A DNA stretch of 7,976 nucleotides from positions 1 through 7,976 of the forward strand of contig DAOUDB010000298.1 in the NCBI GenBank assembly GCA_034431495.1, written 5' to 3'. This DNA comes from Roseilinea sp034431495 (GTDB taxonomy: Bacteria > Chloroflexota > Anaerolineae > J036 > Brachytrichaceae). Below, one piece after another: positions 7,194 to 7,976 of this stretch (its first letter is position 1; each line of letters opens with the position of its first letter). The position numbers were made by a program, and so were the translations under genes. The notes beneath the pieces are model-generated. The model was given only the letters and a program-made list of their open reading frames with translations. It was not told where the DNA came from and ran no database searches.

Positions 7194-7222
7194 ACTATAC
7201 TCATAGCGAATAGCGTTCGCAA
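7194..7222 (-). promoter_or_regulatory. Sigma70-type promoter for the MFS gene
   Basis: Read on the minus strand, TTGCGA (7222-7217) and TATAGT (7199-7194) are separated by exactly 17 bp, matching TTGACA/TATAAT at 4/6 and 5/6. Initiation would fall near 7187, giving a leader of about 35 nt that contains the AAGGAG ribosome-binding site. A small perfect inverted repeat, GCGAA-TAGCG-TTCGC (7206-7220), overlaps the -35 and spacer and could be an operator. On the plus strand TATACT (7196-7201) overlaps the -10 and might serve the P450 gene, but no -35 supports that. Confidence 0.5.
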
Positions 7223-7243
7223 CTCGACGGCGACTGAGCTTCC

Positions 7244-7268
7244 GGCGGCTGAGCCTGTCGAAGCCGCC
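7244..7268. repeat. Palindromic dispersed-repeat-like element upstream of the P450 gene
   Basis: GGCGGCT (7244-7250) and AGCCGCC (7262-7268) are perfect inverted arms around GAGCCTGTCGA. The core, GGCTGAGCCTGTCGAAGCC read on the plus strand, resembles short palindromic repeats with CTTCGACAGGCTCAG that I recall as scattered through intergenic regions of many bacterial genomes. It lies in the presumed 5' leader of the P450 gene, where it could fold into RNA. Only one copy is visible in this window, so its repeat status rests on memory, not on the sequence. Confidence 0.5.
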
Positions 7269-7298
7269 AACACGCTGTCGGCGCATACCAGCACAGAC

Positions 7299-7976
7299 AT
7301 GAAACAACCCATCGAACAAGACGGCGAGACGGTCCCCGGCCCCAGCCGCATGGAGATGCTCTTGAGCATTCCCCGCATCCAGCGCGACCCGTTGGCGTTT
7401 CTCTGCGCGTGTGCACAGCGATATGGCGACCTGGTCCATTTCAGGGCCGGTGGCCAGATCGTCCACTTCGTCAACTCGCCAACCGCCATCAAGCGCGTCT
7501 TGCAGGACAACCACCGCAACTACACGAAAGACACGATTCAATATGACCAACTGGCGACGGTCGCCGGGCGCGGCCTGCTTACCAGTGATGGCGACGTGTG
7601 GCTCAGTCACCGCCGGCTGATGCAACCGGCGTTTCATCCCAGACGCATCGAAGCAATGGGAACGACCATCTCGAGCGCCACCGGGGCCATGCTGGCCGAG
7701 TGGCGGAGCCGGCTGCCGGGCCCCATGCCGGGCATCGTGAATGTGGACGGGGAAATGCTCCGTCTCACGCTCCAGATCGCCGGCTTGACGCTCTTCTCCA
7801 TCGACCTGAGCCGCGAAGCGCCCCGGCTGACACAGGCCATCCTGACTGCTCTGGATCACATCGTCTACCGCGCCAGCAACTTCCTGGCGCTGCCCGACCA
7901 CATCCCCACACCGCGCAACCGGCGCTTCCGCGCTGCGCTCGCCACACTCGACGGCGCCGTGCGCGACTTGATCGAC
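7299..7976 (+). CDS. Cytochrome P450, N-terminal half (cut by window end)
   Basis: The frame is open from ATG 7299 to the last base (226 codons, no stop). The N-terminus carries VPGPSRMEMLLSI (12-24), the proline-rich entry typical of P450s, then RDPLAFLCACAQRYGDLVHF (29-48) matching helix A and strand 1-1. NYTKDTIQY (74-82) and GRGLLTSDGDVWLSHRRLMQ (90-109) contain the C-helix WxxxR heme-propionate motif (Trp101, Arg105), followed by PAFHPRRIEAM, a very common block in the bacterial/cyanobacterial class that resembles fatty-acid and terpenoid hydroxylases. The I-helix oxygen-activation motif, ExxR and the heme-Cys loop would lie past the window. No N-terminal membrane anchor is seen, so it is probably soluble. 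No other ATG or GTG lies in frame just upstream, and no clear Shine-Dalgarno precedes the start. Substrate unknown; divergent from the MFS gene. Confidence 0.9.
   Translation, partial: MKQPIEQDGETVPGPSRMEMLLSIPRIQRDPLAFLCACAQRYGDLVHFRAGGQIVHFVNSPTAIKRVLQDNHRNYTKDTIQYDQLATVAGRGLLTSDGDVWLSHRRLMQPAFHPRRIEAMGTTISSATGAMLAEWRSRLPGPMPGIVNVDGEMLRLTLQIAGLTLFSIDLSREAPRLTQAILTALDHIVYRASNFLALPDHIPTPRNRRFRAALATLDGAVRDLID

Noticed and set aside
7149..7901. 250-residue minus-strand frame opposite the P450
   Set aside because: It mirrors the P450 reading frame, which carries clear family motifs, and also overlaps the MFS start; no family features of its own.

Overview
The window is a GC-rich (by eye about 60 %), densely coded bacterial segment with seven genes plus the first half of an eighth. 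Gene gaps are mostly 3-17 bp, no RNA gene, IS element or CRISPR array is visible, and the hexamer GCCGGC is strikingly frequent. Gene content and composition would suit a Chloroflexota-type or other GC-rich environmental bacterium, but this is a tentative guess from style; no marker gene settles it.

Layout from left to right: (1) the 3' part of a short-chain dehydrogenase (+) closely resembling UxuB/YjmF-type D-mannonate oxidoreductases; (2) a convergent PLP-dependent threonine/serine dehydratase-type enzyme (-); (3) a 159-bp, less GC-rich gap; (4) two tandem uroporphyrinogen-decarboxylase (URO-D/MtaA superfamily) proteins (-), 9 bp apart, both with the usual His-x-Cys zinc motif altered; (5) a 97-bp divergent control region with a perfect 7+7 bp inverted repeat; (6) a phytanoyl-CoA-dioxygenase-like Fe(II)/2-oxoglutarate oxygenase (+) and, 3 bp behind it, a HAD-superfamily phosphatase; (7) a convergent MFS transporter (-), whose stop codon shares an 8-bp-stem hairpin with the HAD stop codon; (8) a 146-bp divergent gap with a good sigma70-type promoter for the transporter and a palindromic dispersed-repeat-like element; (9) the N-terminal half of a cytochrome P450 (+), cut by the window edge.

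How the genes may work together (inference): the URO-D pair and the oxygenase-HAD pair are transcribed away from one shared control region and may form one regulated small-molecule locus, with the MFS carrier as a possible importer or exporter. SDR, dehydratase and P450 could belong to separate units. All are recognisable families. The least explained item is the pair of zinc-motif-deviant URO-D homologues next to a PhyH-HAD operon.
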